DNA of 64,000 nucleotides from NCBI GenBank assembly GCA_965221175.1, contig OZ244867.1, forward strand, positions 1,116,001 to 1,180,000, written 5' to 3'. Below, one piece after another: positions 46,656 through 56,105 of the stretch (the stretch's first letter is position 1; each line of letters opens with the position of its first letter). The translations under genes were made by a program, and so were the position numbers. Under the pieces are notes generated by a model. It searched no databases. It was not told the DNA's origin and saw only the letters and a program-made list of their open reading frames with translations. The stretch comes from JAJDZL01 sp965221175. Its GTDB lineage: Bacteria; Pseudomonadota; Gammaproteobacteria; Arenicellales; JAJDZL01.

Positions 46656-47768
46656 TCACAATACGGTCTGCTTTTGATCTTGCTGCTCTCGGCGCTGCAG
46701 AGCCAGTTCGATCAATCTATCAAGCAATTCAGCGTAGCTGAGACCGCTGGCTTCCCACAGTTTGGGATACATGCTGATTGGTGTGAAGCCAGGCATAGTA
46801 TTGATTTCACTAATGTACACTTTGTGATCATCTCTTCCGACAAAGAAATCCACTCTTGCCAAACCGGCACAATCAATGGCAAGAAATGCACGAATCGCAA
46901 GTTCCTGTATCGTACGACTGACCGATTCAGGAAGATCAGCTGGAATCACCAATCTGTACAGATCATCGATGTATTTATCCCGATAATCATAGAAGTCTCC
47001 TCCGGGTATGATTTCGCCGACAACTGAAGCTTCGGGCTGTTCGTTTCCGAGAACGGAGACTTCGACTTCGTGACAATTCTCGAAGCCCTCTTCCACCACA
47101 ATTTTCAGATCGAAATTGGCCGCAAGATCAATCGCAGCAACCAGTTCCTTGGTCTCCTTAGCCTTGCTGATACCGACGCTGGAACCAAGATTCGCAGGCT
47201 TTACAAAGAGCGGGTAGTTCAGAATCGCTTCGAGTTCTTCAATAACCGCGTCGTGACTCGATTCCCATCGACCCTTGCGAAACACCAAATACTTTGATTG
47301 CGGAATTTTTTCAGCGGTAAACACCGCCTTGGCAACAGCCTTGTCCATCCCTACCGCGGACCCAGTTACGCCTGAGCCTACAAACGCCAACCCCGCCAAC
47401 TCCAGCAAACCTTGTACAGTACCATCCTCGCCAAAGGGTCCATGCAGGATTGGAAACACAACGTCAAGTGTCGCTAAAGAATTTGAAACTTCTTGCTTGA
47501 CACTACGGGGAACAATACTGCCGGAAACGTGATAATCCAGCATTACCGATAGCTGACCCTCCGGTTCAACAACCTTGGCATCGAGAACCGGCACGCTGTC
47601 ATCGGCCAGCACCCATTCGCCTGATTTTGTAATTCCAAGCAGACTGACTTCGTACTTGTCTGGATCAAGCGCCTGATAGACGCAACGAGCAGAAGTAACT
47701 GAAACTTCGTGCTCGCAAGAACGCCCTCCATAGAGCAACCCAACCCGAATTTTTCGTTCCATATCCAT
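46656..47768 (-). CDS. ddl: D-alanine--D-alanine ligase
   Basis: Joins two D-alanines for peptidoglycan. About 370 residues from the ATG at 47768 (a TTG four codons upstream is the longest frame). It shows VGLLYGGRSCEHEVSVTSA, HGPFGEDGTVQGLLELAGLAFVG, the ATP-grasp lysines around FVKPANLGSSVGISK and the closing DFFVGRDDHKVYISEINTMPGFT. This is the long VanA-like form with an extended middle domain. It lies next to a class IV aminotransferase, outside the usual mur/fts cluster, so it may serve D-amino acid metabolism. Confidence 0.94.
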   Translation of the reverse strand: MDMERKIRVGLLYGGRSCEHEVSVTSARCVYQALDPDKYEVSLLGITKSGEWVLADDSVPVLDAKVVEPEGQLSVMLDYHVSGSIVPRSVKQEVSNSLATLDVVFPILHGPFGEDGTVQGLLELAGLAFVGSGVTGSAVGMDKAVAKAVFTAEKIPQSKYLVFRKGRWESSHDAVIEELEAILNYPLFVKPANLGSSVGISKAKETKELVAAIDLAANFDLKIVVEEGFENCHEVEVSVLGNEQPEASVVGEIIPGGDFYDYRDKYIDDLYRLVIPADLPESVSRTIQELAIRAFLAIDCAGLARVDFFVGRDDHKVYISEINTMPGFTPISMYPKLWEASGLSYAELLDRLIELALQRREQQDQKQTVL

Positions 47769-47793
47769 ATAGACAACCAATCAGATGCAGATC

Positions 47794-48717
47794 CTAATTG
47801 ATTAACAGCGAATCGGCTGCATGTGCCTTGAGATATTCCTCAACGACTCGACTGTAAATTGATTGAATTTCCTGGGTTCGCACACCCCCACCTCTTGGAA
47901 AATCCACGAACTGCCCATCCGTTAACTCAAGACAGTAAACCGGCATCACCTCTCTTGTAGCGCTGGTGACAAAACACTCCGTAGCTTGAGCAAGTTCATC
48001 ATTGTGTATGTCGCGTTCTACCGCATTCACTCCGCGGTTTGCACAAGCTTTGAGGATTGCCGCTTTGGTGAGTCCGCGCAGATTGCCGGTGGCGGGTGTG
48101 ACTGTCTCGCCGTTGATGACGAACCATACATTACTGTTTGAAGCTTCGGTAACATAGCCTTCAGTGCTCAGTATCAGACTTTCATCAGCACCTCGTTTTC
48201 TCGCCTGCATGACAGCAATGACATTGTTCAGATAATTTCCTCCCTTGATATTCGGGTCTAGAGCATCAACCGGATTTCTGCGAACATCTGGAATCGCCAT
48301 CGACATGCCAATTGAATAATGTTTGGGATCCCAAGCACGCAAAGGCGCCACAATAATCACGAATCGTGTCGTTAGCTCCGAACTTGGAAAAAGATCAATC
48401 GGCCCTTCGCCACGGGTAATTTGGTAACGAACGTATACGTCATGATCAATGCTAGCTCCGGATGCTGCGAAGGTCCTCTTGATTTCATGAGTCAATTCTT
48501 CGCGGGACTGAGAAATTGTCATTTGCACCAGGCGAGCAGAATTTTCGATTCGTTCAAAATGTTCCTCCATGAACAAGGGGATGCCCCGATAAGTTCGGAA
48601 AACTTCGTAAACAGAGTCGCCGTATAGAAAACCTCGATCCACCACTGGCACAGCCGCTTCGCTGGTTGGCACAATGTTGCCATCGATATTTGTCATGTTC
48701 TTTGGAGTGTTATTCAT
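47794..48717 (-). CDS. Class IV PLP aminotransferase (D-amino acid/branched-chain type)
   Basis: 307 residues. The PLP lysine lies in LDPNIKGGNYLNNVIA near 160, and the binding loop ASNSNVWFVINGETVTPA near 193. The start VPVVDRGFLYGDSVYEVFRTYRG is typical of both D-alanine transaminase and IlvE. The R-x-R-x-x type contacts do not let me choose firmly. Context favours D-amino acids: Ddl lies 25 nt downstream and the DgcN/DgcA-like pair is divergent just upstream. Confidence 0.85.
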   Translation of the reverse strand: MNNTPKNMTNIDGNIVPTSEAAVPVVDRGFLYGDSVYEVFRTYRGIPLFMEEHFERIENSARLVQMTISQSREELTHEIKRTFAASGASIDHDVYVRYQITRGEGPIDLFPSSELTTRFVIIVAPLRAWDPKHYSIGMSMAIPDVRRNPVDALDPNIKGGNYLNNVIAVMQARKRGADESLILSTEGYVTEASNSNVWFVINGETVTPATGNLRGLTKAAILKACANRGVNAVERDIHNDELAQATECFVTSATREVMPVYCLELTDGQFVDFPRGGGVRTQEIQSIYSRVVEEYLKAHAADSLLIN

Positions 48718-48866
48718 CGCATTCCCGGACTCTTATTCACGTGAAAATTTCAATACTGTATCAATTGAAATTCAGTGTAAAAGAAAAGTTTTTCTTTGTA
48801 GTATTCTATAAATGCAAATATAAACGAATACAGAAATATTGACGCGAATTCATTACAGAATGTTCA

Positions 48867-49865
48867 ATGAAAATTGAGAAACCTTATCTTCTCTTTATCG
48901 GCGATGCTCATGACGAGCTAGCCGCGAAAACCGCGTTTGGAGTGGTGGACTGGTGCCCCTCAGACTGCATTGGCCAATTCAAACTGCCGGGGTGTGCTGC
49001 AGACCTGAACATTCCCACACTGAACATGAGGGAAGCGGCGGCACGCGGTGCCAAAACTGTCGTGATCGGAGTCGCGATTCGAGGCGGCGCGATACCAGAA
49101 TCCTGGACACAGCATCTCGTCGAAGGGCTTCAACACGGATTATCCATCGCTAATGGTCTGCATACCACTCTTGACTCAATCCCGGCTATTCGAGATGCTG
49201 CGCGAAAGAGCTCCGGCCAGTTGCACGAAATCCGCAAACCTTCTGGAACTGATCGTGTTGCTACCGGGGAGCCTCGAACTGGGCACAGACTACTGACGGT
49301 AGGAACGGATTGCTCGGTCGGAAAAATGTACACGTCACTTGCGATTGCCAAAGAAATGGGCTCACGAAAAATCAGTGTTGATTTCCGAGCGACAGGACAA
49401 ACCGGAATTTTCATTCAGGGTTCAGGTGTGCCTGTCGATGCAGTCGTTGCGGATTTCATTTCGGGAGCGGTTGAAGATCTATGCCCGGCTGCAGAAGCAG
49501 ATCACTGGGATGTAATCGAAGGACAAGGTTCGTTGCATCATCCGTCGTTTGCCGGCGTCAGCCTGGGACTGCTGCACGGTGCTCAGCCAGATTCGCTGGT
49601 ATTGTGCCACGAACCAACGCGGGCGAAAATGCGCGGTCTGCCTAATCGACCGCTGCCTTCACTCGAAGATGCGATGAGCATCAACGTCGAAACCGCTCAA
49701 ATAGTACAGGAAAACGTCCGCTTCGTCGGGATCTCGATCAATACAAAAAATTTATCGCGAACACAGAGCAGAAGTTATCTTGATTCGCTTGAGGATTCCC
49801 ACCAACTGCCTTGTGTAGACCCATTTGTCACAGGTGTAGGAAAAATTGTAGACAATCTATTGTAG
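48867..49865 (+). CDS. DUF1611 protein, DgcN-like (putative D-glutamate N-acetyltransferase)
   Basis: 332 residues of the DUF1611 family. The N-terminal Rossmann-like part has GVVDWCPSDCIGQFKLPG. The C-terminal P-loop region holds TVGTDCSVGKMYTSLAIAKEM (near 150-170), ATGQTGIFIQGSG and the EGQGSLHHPSFAGVSLGLLHG segment. In described pairs, DgcN acetylates D-glutamate and DgcA racemises N-acetyl-D-glutamate, opening D-Glu catabolism. Here the enolase-family gene follows 45 nt downstream, exactly that pair. The function is by family resemblance and not proven. Confidence 0.8.
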   Translation: MKIEKPYLLFIGDAHDELAAKTAFGVVDWCPSDCIGQFKLPGCAADLNIPTLNMREAAARGAKTVVIGVAIRGGAIPESWTQHLVEGLQHGLSIANGLHTTLDSIPAIRDAARKSSGQLHEIRKPSGTDRVATGEPRTGHRLLTVGTDCSVGKMYTSLAIAKEMGSRKISVDFRATGQTGIFIQGSGVPVDAVVADFISGAVEDLCPAAEADHWDVIEGQGSLHHPSFAGVSLGLLHGAQPDSLVLCHEPTRAKMRGLPNRPLPSLEDAMSINVETAQIVQENVRFVGISINTKNLSRTQSRSYLDSLEDSHQLPCVDPFVTGVGKIVDNLL

Positions 49866-49910
49866 TTGTTTTATTCGACACTACAATCGCTTCACTCACC
49901 ATTCACTGCT

Positions 49911-50888
49911 ATGAAAATCACTACTCGTCATGAAAACTGGCCGCTGCGAGATCCTTTCTCCATTTCGAGAGGTTCTAAAACCAGCGTTGATGTGATTATT
50001 GCAGAAATTGAAGATGCAGGAGCATCCGGCATTGGCGAATGCGTTCCTTATCCTCGCTACGGAGAAACTATCGAGCAGACGTTGTTGGAAATTTCCAGCA
50101 TGGGAAACTCCCATGCATCCGAACTTAAGCGTGATTCACTGAGGGATCATTTCCCAGCGAATGCTGCACGTAATGCTGTCGACTGTGCACTGTGGCATCT
50201 TGAATCAAGGCAAATCGGCAAAGAGGTGTGGGAGATAGCGCACCTGCCTCCTCCCAAGCCGGTGCTGGGTGCATGCTCGCTCAGCCTGGAAGAACCGTAC
50301 AAGCTAGCGCAATCCGCAGAGGCTCAGAGCAACTTTCCGCTTCTGAAAATCAAACTAGGCGATGATCTAGTCGTTGAATCGGTGCGGGCAGTTCGAGATG
50401 CGTGTCCTAGCAACCGATTGATCGTGGACGCGAATGAAGCTTGGACGGCCGATTCTCTGACGCGATATCTTCCAAAACTTGCAAAACTGGGAGTCGAAAT
50501 GATTGAACAGCCGCTGCCCGCTTCCGAAGATGAATATCTTGAGAAAATTGATAGTGAAATTCCGCTGTGCGCTGACGAGTCTTTTCACCTTGGAAGCGAT
50601 CTGGAAAGGCTGATCAACCGATACGAAGTGTTCAACATTAAACTGGATAAAACTGGCGGATTGACGGAAGCAATCAGCTTGGCCCAGCAAATTCATTCGA
50701 CCGGAAAAAAGATCATGATTGGAAGCATGATGGCAACTTCTTACAGTCTCTCACCGGCACTCCTGCTAGCCCACTACGCAAGCTATGTGGATCTGGACTC
50801 TTCAATCTGGCTGCTCGAAGACCACCCCAATGGAGTGAAATTCATTGACGGAGTTCTTTATCCTGCAGATCGGTCTTTTTGGGGTTAA
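49911..50888 (+). CDS. Enolase-superfamily epimerase, DgcA-like (N-acetyl-D-glutamate racemase or dipeptide epimerase)
   Basis: 325 residues from ATG 49911; a longer TTG frame is less likely. Catalytic residues of the muconate/dipeptide epimerase branch are present: K-x-K in LLKIKLGDD, metal ligands Asp in VDANEAW, Glu in MIEQPLP, Asp in CADES, and the opposite Lys in NIKLDKTGG. Classic relatives epimerise L-Ala-D/L-Glu, but next to DgcN the N-acetyl-glutamate racemase is the better guess. The start fold PLRDPFSISRGSKTS is typical. Confidence 0.87.
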   Translation: MKITTRHENWPLRDPFSISRGSKTSVDVIIAEIEDAGASGIGECVPYPRYGETIEQTLLEISSMGNSHASELKRDSLRDHFPANAARNAVDCALWHLESRQIGKEVWEIAHLPPPKPVLGACSLSLEEPYKLAQSAEAQSNFPLLKIKLGDDLVVESVRAVRDACPSNRLIVDANEAWTADSLTRYLPKLAKLGVEMIEQPLPASEDEYLEKIDSEIPLCADESFHLGSDLERLINRYEVFNIKLDKTGGLTEAISLAQQIHSTGKKIMIGSMMATSYSLSPALLLAHYASYVDLDSSIWLLEDHPNGVKFIDGVLYPADRSFWG

Positions 50889-50918
50889 TAGCAGCGACTG
50901 ACTCGCAACGGCTGTTGA

Positions 50919-52325
50919 ATGAACGAAGCAGGCATTGAAACATATTCGATTAGCGACTTGTCCGACGCTCTTGTTCAGCGAAAGCTGAGTAGCGTTGAAC
51001 TGACTGAATTCTCGATACAGCAACACCAAACAGCTGGCAGCGGTTTGAATGCATATAAAGAGTGGAACCCGGAGTATGTACTCGAAGCTGCGAAAATAGC
51101 CGACGAAGCATTTGCATCAGGAATCATTAAAGGGCCAATGCAGGGTATCCCTGTATCTGCAAAAGACATTTATGGACTCCCTGGATATCCGGTGTATGCT
51201 GGAAGCCGCAAACGACTGCCTGCAAAATGGGAACGGAGTGGTCCCGTTGTTCAATCATTGCAACACCAACTTTGCGTATTCATGGGCAAAACGCACACCG
51301 TCGAATTCGCTTACGGAGGACTTGGGGTCAACAACAACTGGCATACTCCTCGCAATCCTTGGGATCAGGAGTATCACAGAGTACCGGGAGGCTCAAGTTC
51401 CGGTGCTGGTGTCAGTCTGTGTGAAGGCTCGGCATTTGCAGCTTTGGGAACCGACACATCCGGATCTGTCAGAATTCCTGCCAGTTACACCGGAAACGTT
51501 GGACTTAAAACGAGTTCAGGAAGATGGTCAACCGCAGGTATCGTTCCGCTCAGTTCGTATCTTGACACTGCTGGAATCTTGACGCGAACCGTGCAGGATG
51601 CAACGTTCGTTTTCGGTGCAATCGATTCACCAGGACAACCCATCAGTTCTCATCAGGAATTTGTCAGGGAAATTTCTCGAATGCAAATTAACGATTTTCG
51701 AATAGGATTGCATTCTGGAATTATGTGGGAAAGTACCGAGCGATCAATTATCGACGTTTGTATGGAAGCTATCACCGCCCTCGAAGCAGACGGCTGCGAA
51801 ATTGTTTCTGTTGATTTTCCAGACGCTGATTCTGCGATTGAAATGAGAAACAAAGGTGGAATCGCTTCCGCGGACCTAATCGAGTTCTTGCAATCTGAAC
51901 TGCCTGAGTGGCTTGAAATACTGGACCCGGTCATTAGGGAACGGATCAAAATCGGCGGAAATATTTCAGCAGTTGAATACCTGAGCCGTGTTCGACAGTT
52001 CGAACAAGCGCGCGTTGAGGTTATCCAGCGATTTGTCGATTGCGACGCTATAGTGTCGCCAACTGTTCCACTGTCTCCCCCTCTTCTGAACGAGGTAAGC
52101 GACACAGGCAATTACATGCCCAAAAATCTGCTCGCACTTCAGAATACCACAGTGGCAAGTTTTCTAAATCTTTGTGCGATCACAGTTCCGGTCGGCTTAG
52201 ATTCACTAGGCATGCCTGTCGGATTGCAGTTCATGGCGCCTGCGGGAAAAGAACGTACACTGCTGGCAATCGGCCAGAGGCTTGAATCAATCGTACCTGC
52301 ACCCAAACTGCCCAAAGGAAACTAA
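50919..52325 (+). CDS. Amidase-signature enzyme, catalytic residues intact
   Basis: 468 residues. The Ser-cisSer-Lys triad is complete: Lys82 in VSAKDIYGL, cis-Ser159 in VPGGSSSG and nucleophile Ser183 in GTDTSGSVRIP, with the expected 24-residue spacing. It would hydrolyse a small amide in the cytoplasm; the substrate is not visible. It stands in a plus-strand set DgcN-DgcA-amidase-thioesterase (gaps 45, 30 and an overlap of 1 nt). It contrasts with the catalytically dead relative at 43543-44925, so the two are not redundant enzymes. Confidence 0.88.
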   Translation: MNEAGIETYSISDLSDALVQRKLSSVELTEFSIQQHQTAGSGLNAYKEWNPEYVLEAAKIADEAFASGIIKGPMQGIPVSAKDIYGLPGYPVYAGSRKRLPAKWERSGPVVQSLQHQLCVFMGKTHTVEFAYGGLGVNNNWHTPRNPWDQEYHRVPGGSSSGAGVSLCEGSAFAALGTDTSGSVRIPASYTGNVGLKTSSGRWSTAGIVPLSSYLDTAGILTRTVQDATFVFGAIDSPGQPISSHQEFVREISRMQINDFRIGLHSGIMWESTERSIIDVCMEAITALEADGCEIVSVDFPDADSAIEMRNKGGIASADLIEFLQSELPEWLEILDPVIRERIKIGGNISAVEYLSRVRQFEQARVEVIQRFVDCDAIVSPTVPLSPPLLNEVSDTGNYMPKNLLALQNTTVASFLNLCAITVPVGLDSLGMPVGLQFMAPAGKERTLLAIGQRLESIVPAPKLPKGN

Positions 52326-52825
52326 TGTCTTCAAGCATGAATTTCGATCAGTCTCTGGTATTGCACAGAGACACGGTTCGACCTGAGTGGGTGGATGAAT
52401 ACGATCATATGAATCTAGCCTACTACGTTCTGGTGTGTGACCAAGCTACCTACGAGTTTTGGGAACTCATCAATGATCGAAAGTCCATATCAGACCGAAA
52501 TGGAATGGAATATGCTGTTGTGGAAACTCACGTAAACTATATCCGCGAAGTCAGACTCAACGATCCTCTAATCGTAGCAACGCAACTGCTAGGATTCGAT
52601 GAGAAACGATTTCACATTTTCCACGAATTGCGTCATGCCGAGCAGGGGTTCACATCCGCCACGAACGAAATCATGGCATTGGGTTTTGATCTGAATCTTA
52701 GGGGCATTCAACCCTTTCAAGATTCAGTACAGGAGTTCATGAAACGTGTCTACGATAAACACAAACTCCTGGAAATTCCGGAAAATGCCGGACGAGCAAT
52801 CGGAATAAAGCGTAAATCCAGGTAA
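52325..52825 (+). CDS. Hotdog-fold acyl-CoA thioesterase-like protein
   Basis: 166 residues; ATG overlaps the amidase stop (TAATG). The sequence LVLHRDTVRPEWVDEYDHMN followed by NLAYYVLVCDQATYEFWELI is the 4-hydroxybenzoyl-CoA thioesterase pattern with the catalytic Asp/His region. The remaining hotdog strand appears as VETHVNYIREVRLNDPLIV. Close resemblance is to betainyl- or carnitinyl-CoA thioesterases. No CoA-transferase or carnitine gene is near, so the substrate is open. It is convergent with the DDAH-like gene. Confidence 0.8.
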   Translation: MSSSMNFDQSLVLHRDTVRPEWVDEYDHMNLAYYVLVCDQATYEFWELINDRKSISDRNGMEYAVVETHVNYIREVRLNDPLIVATQLLGFDEKRFHIFHELRHAEQGFTSATNEIMALGFDLNLRGIQPFQDSVQEFMKRVYDKHKLLEIPENAGRAIGIKRKSR

Positions 52826-52826
52826 G

Positions 52827-53795
52827 TTAGACTGGATCTCGTCGAAGAGGTTGTGCCATGCAATGTACCCCGCCACCGGCATTGGTATACATCGACATAT
52901 CGAGGTCATAAACCTCAAAACCCATAGCTCTGAGTTTGCTGTTCAATTCAGTCGCTGCAGCCGTTGAAACGACTCGATCATTCCCCAGGGCGACAACGTT
53001 GCACGCGAGATTCATTGTGTCGCGGAAGCTGACTGGAATCATCTCGATATTTCTTTTTCTGAGCCATTCCAGTACATCATCACTCGTAGTGTCCAAACAG
53101 ACGGTCGCACACTTCTCAGCGACCATGCAAACCATGAGATCTATATGTACGTAGAACTCGTCGATAGGAGCGTACTTGACTTCCCAGCCTTCCCTTTTCA
53201 TCCAGCCACCAACCTGCTTCGCAGCACGTTCTTCACTGCGGTGCCCCGTGTAGCCGACAAGTACTGCGCCTGGTTCAATGATATTGAAATCTCCACCTTC
53301 AAAATTTCCAGCGCTGACAAGCTCGTAAATCGGAATACCCTTAGTAACATAGAATTTCAGCACTTCGGCGTACTCGCCACGCCGCCTCGGATTAGCGAGC
53401 TGGCAGACGACTGCACCGAATGGCGTCATGAAATTAGAATCGCGCGAATATACCTGGTAGGGAGTGTGCTCATCCGGATGAAGAGTGTGAACCTTCACGC
53501 CCGCCGACTCATACGCTTCAACCAGTTCGTTGTGCTGACGAACAGCCACAGAATGATCGAATTCGAGACCGGACCGTTCCGACGCTCGGCAGATAGAACT
53601 GAATTCGAGGTTCTCCTCGCCCATCCAGCGAAAACATTCCGCTGATCCCAATAGAACATCTCGAAGCACGCCATATTCAGAATTCACCCCCCAATTATTC
53701 AACTGTGGAGTCGAACCGTTTCCATTTCGAACACACAAAGGCTCGGAAACATCGACAAAGTGCGCTGCTTCAAAACTTGGAACTGACTTGTTCAT
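52827..53795 (-). CDS. DDAH/arginine deiminase-like guanidino hydrolase
   Basis: 322 residues of the amidinotransferase/DDAH fold, which cuts methylated arginine or related guanidino compounds to citrulline. It shows GVNSEYGVLRDVLLG, AGNFEGGDFNIIEPG (the acidic residues), the His in FYVHIDLMVC and the nucleophile Cys near the C-terminus in GGGVHCMAQPLRRDP. The substrate could be dimethylarginine, arginine or citrulline itself. Transcribed away from the accessory island, of which it marks the left border. Confidence 0.83.
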   Translation of the reverse strand: MNKSVPSFEAAHFVDVSEPLCVRNGNGSTPQLNNWGVNSEYGVLRDVLLGSAECFRWMGEENLEFSSICRASERSGLEFDHSVAVRQHNELVEAYESAGVKVHTLHPDEHTPYQVYSRDSNFMTPFGAVVCQLANPRRRGEYAEVLKFYVTKGIPIYELVSAGNFEGGDFNIIEPGAVLVGYTGHRSEERAAKQVGGWMKREGWEVKYAPIDEFYVHIDLMVCMVAEKCATVCLDTTSDDVLEWLRKRNIEMIPVSFRDTMNLACNVVALGNDRVVSTAAATELNSKLRAMGFEVYDLDMSMYTNAGGGVHCMAQPLRRDPV

Positions 53796-54253
53796 GGCTG
53801 CTCACCCGTTTGCTCTCTGACGGTTGTGATTTGGAAATTCAAGTGCTGAAATGAATGCACCAAATCCGAATTATTGCCCATTATAGAACAGCAGGAATTG
53901 TGGATTACCATGCAACGATATTGCTCGGTGCATCGGAACGAAAAGCCCCTATGATCGCCATCATAGCGTTTCACACAACGTCGGAAAGTGTGCCATGGAA
54001 TAAAATCCATCACTTGAGAGAAAACTAGTTAGCCGTCGTACGTGATATACAGTTGTCCAAAATATTGAGTTTTACAGTTGACACAGCTGTCTACTGAACT
54101 TCTTGGAACATACAATCCTATGACACCCCATAAATGACAATTATATATGTAAAAACAATGTATTAGAACGACATTTTAAGTTAACGTTGGGACAGCAGTG
54201 TTATAGGCAGTATAATTTTTAACCTTATCGGTGAGGAAACGGTCGGTGTTAAC
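53796..54253. other. Gene-free border between core genome and accessory island
   Basis: 458 bases without a supported gene. Base composition becomes clearly AT-rich towards the right. It holds the promoter-like pair at 54187-54216. No tRNA, integrase gene or direct repeat that would mark an attachment site was seen. Confidence 0.45.
54187..54216 (+). promoter_or_regulatory. Probable sigma-70 promoter of the six-gene island operon
   Basis: TTGGGA (54187-54192) and TATAAT (54211-54216) with an 18-nt spacer, 55 nt upstream of the first ATG of the operon. The perfect -10 and suitable position support it. Confidence 0.6.
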
Positions 54254-54271
54254 TTGGAAAGCGAAGAACAT

Positions 54272-54670
54272 ATGAATATGGTGAAAATAATAGAAAAATT
54301 TTTTCATCGACATTACTCTTCGATGCTTGGGACAGATTGGACAGTAGCACTGGATAGCCCCTTGAGTCTACACAAACCGACTAGTATCAACGGCTATATT
54401 CCCGATTTTGAAGCATGGGCGAAGCAGTATTACGTCATCGGTGAAGCGAAAACGCCCGATGACTTGAATTCCAAGCGAAGCAAGGTTCAAATTCGAACAT
54501 TCATTACTGAGCTAGCTAACCAAAATAAAGAATGTGTTTTCTTACTTTGTGTGCGCCTCTTCTCAATTCCTGATGCGATTCATTTGTTCCGTTCCATACC
54601 TAATTCTAATAAAGTAAAGATACATCTACTTGATACAACCGAATTCGACCATTTCCATGTTAAGCACTAG
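54272..54670 (+). CDS. Small PD-(D/E)XK nuclease-like protein, first gene of the island operon
   Basis: 132 residues from ATG 54272, or 138 from a TTG at 54254; the start is uncertain. The core PDFEAWAKQYYVIGEAKTPDD has the nuclease spacing: Asp in YIPDF, then after 12 residues E-A-K in IGEAK (Asp51, Glu64 and Lys66 counted from the TTG). The fold opens with helix KIIEKFFHRHYSSML and ends with strands VFLLCVRLF and KIHLLDTTEF. This is the usual layout of single-domain DNA nucleases (VRR/Holliday-type). The helicase start lies inside its end (14-nt overlap). Confidence 0.6.
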   Translation: MNMVKIIEKFFHRHYSSMLGTDWTVALDSPLSLHKPTSINGYIPDFEAWAKQYYVIGEAKTPDDLNSKRSKVQIRTFITELANQNKECVFLLCVRLFSIPDAIHLFRSIPNSNKVKIHLLDTTEFDHFHVKH

Positions 54671-56105
54671 AAGCACTCCACCACTAAACGCGAAACACTC
54701 CGCTTTCTGTTATCAGTTAGCAGCAATTGAAGCCGTCAAAAACCTAGAATACGCAGCATTATTCCATGAACAAGGACTTGGTAAAACTAAGATTGCACTT
54801 GACCTAATTTTAAATTGGTTAAGGCGTGATGTGGTGGATTCCGTATTAATAATTACAAAAAAGGGATTAATTAACAATTGGGAAAAGGAAATTAAAGTAC
54901 ATACGAGTCTTTCCTGTGGGGTTTTAGACAGTAATAGAATTAGAAATTCAAGCCTTTACAATCGCCCGTTTCAGCTTTACTTATCACACTATGAAGCAAT
55001 TTACGGAAATAGAAAAGGACTTCGATTACTACTTCGAACTCGCAAAGTCGGTGTAATTCTTGATGAAGCACACAGAATCAAGAATCCTGAAGGATTAGCT
55101 GCTCAGGCACTTTTTGAATTAGCATCAAGTTTCGAACGGCGAATTATCATGACTGGAACACCTGTTGCGAATCGCCCATACGATATTTGGGCACAAATTT
55201 TTTTCCTTGATGAAGGTAAGGCACTCGGAGAGTGTTATAAGCGGTTCAAAGAACGATACGACCTTCCCAAAGACATAGTTAACTGTAGAAATAAGGACTA
55301 CGAAAGTAGTCTAGCAAAAATTTACGAGTCTATACAACCATTTGCTGTACGTGAGACAAAGGAAAGTGCAGAACTTAAACTTCCTGAAAAATCACTACTA
55401 AGTTTGGCAGTAGACATGGAAAAAGAACAGGCGAACTTGTATTGTAAATTCAAATTCGATTTGTGTGCGGAAGTTTTACGAAATGGAAAGCTCGTTACGG
55501 ACAATGTCGATCTGATATTGAAGCGACTATTGAGATTGGTTCAGGTAGCGTCAAATCCAATATTGGTTGACGAATCCTACAATTTACAACCTGGAAAATG
55601 TGATGCTTTGGTTAAGGTTCTGTCTCAAATGGAGGAAGACGAAAAAGTGGTTGTGTGGACAAATTTTGTACAAAATGCAAATTATCTTTCAAAGTTTATG
55701 TCAAAGTGGGGAACACTCAAAATTCATGGGAAAATGGCGATCAAAGACCGTAATCGAAACATCGAGAAATTTTTGAATGATCCAAATCTACGAGTGCTCG
55801 TAGCTACTCCCGGGGCGGCTAAAGAAGGTTTGACTCTCACTGTTGCAAACTATGCAGTTTTTTATGACAGAAATTTCAGTCTTAATGACTGGTTGCAGGC
55901 ACAAGACCGAATCCACAGGATATCGCAACGCAAATCGTGTGTAGTTATTAACTTGCTAGCTAAGAACAGTATCGACTTCTGGGTGGACCAACTGCTACTG
56001 TGTAAACTTCGACTAGCAAATCTAGCATTAGGCAATTTTGAACAAGAAGAGATGGCAACAAATTCTGAACTGAAATCGATATTCGAGGAAATTCTAGCAC
56101 AATGA
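54657..56105 (+). CDS. SNF2-family helicase/ATPase
   Basis: 482 residues from ATG 54657; the longest open frame starts 27 nt earlier at a TTG. Motifs in order: I EQGLGKTKIA (38-47), II ILDEAHRIKNP (DEAH at 136-139), III RIIMTGTPVANRPYDIW, V ATPGAAKEGLTLTVAN and VI QAQDRIHRISQ. A short SNF2 with only the two RecA domains, like those of DISARM and Dpd systems. It probably moves along duplex DNA rather than unwinding it. Its neighbours, a nuclease-like protein upstream and a ParB-like protein overlapping by 4 nt, suggest a restriction or remodelling role. Confidence 0.88.
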   Translation: MLSTRSTPPLNAKHSAFCYQLAAIEAVKNLEYAALFHEQGLGKTKIALDLILNWLRRDVVDSVLIITKKGLINNWEKEIKVHTSLSCGVLDSNRIRNSSLYNRPFQLYLSHYEAIYGNRKGLRLLLRTRKVGVILDEAHRIKNPEGLAAQALFELASSFERRIIMTGTPVANRPYDIWAQIFFLDEGKALGECYKRFKERYDLPKDIVNCRNKDYESSLAKIYESIQPFAVRETKESAELKLPEKSLLSLAVDMEKEQANLYCKFKFDLCAEVLRNGKLVTDNVDLILKRLLRLVQVASNPILVDESYNLQPGKCDALVKVLSQMEEDEKVVVWTNFVQNANYLSKFMSKWGTLKIHGKMAIKDRNRNIEKFLNDPNLRVLVATPGAAKEGLTLTVANYAVFYDRNFSLNDWLQAQDRIHRISQRKSCVVINLLAKNSIDFWVDQLLLCKLRLANLALGNFEQEEMATNSELKSIFEEILAQ

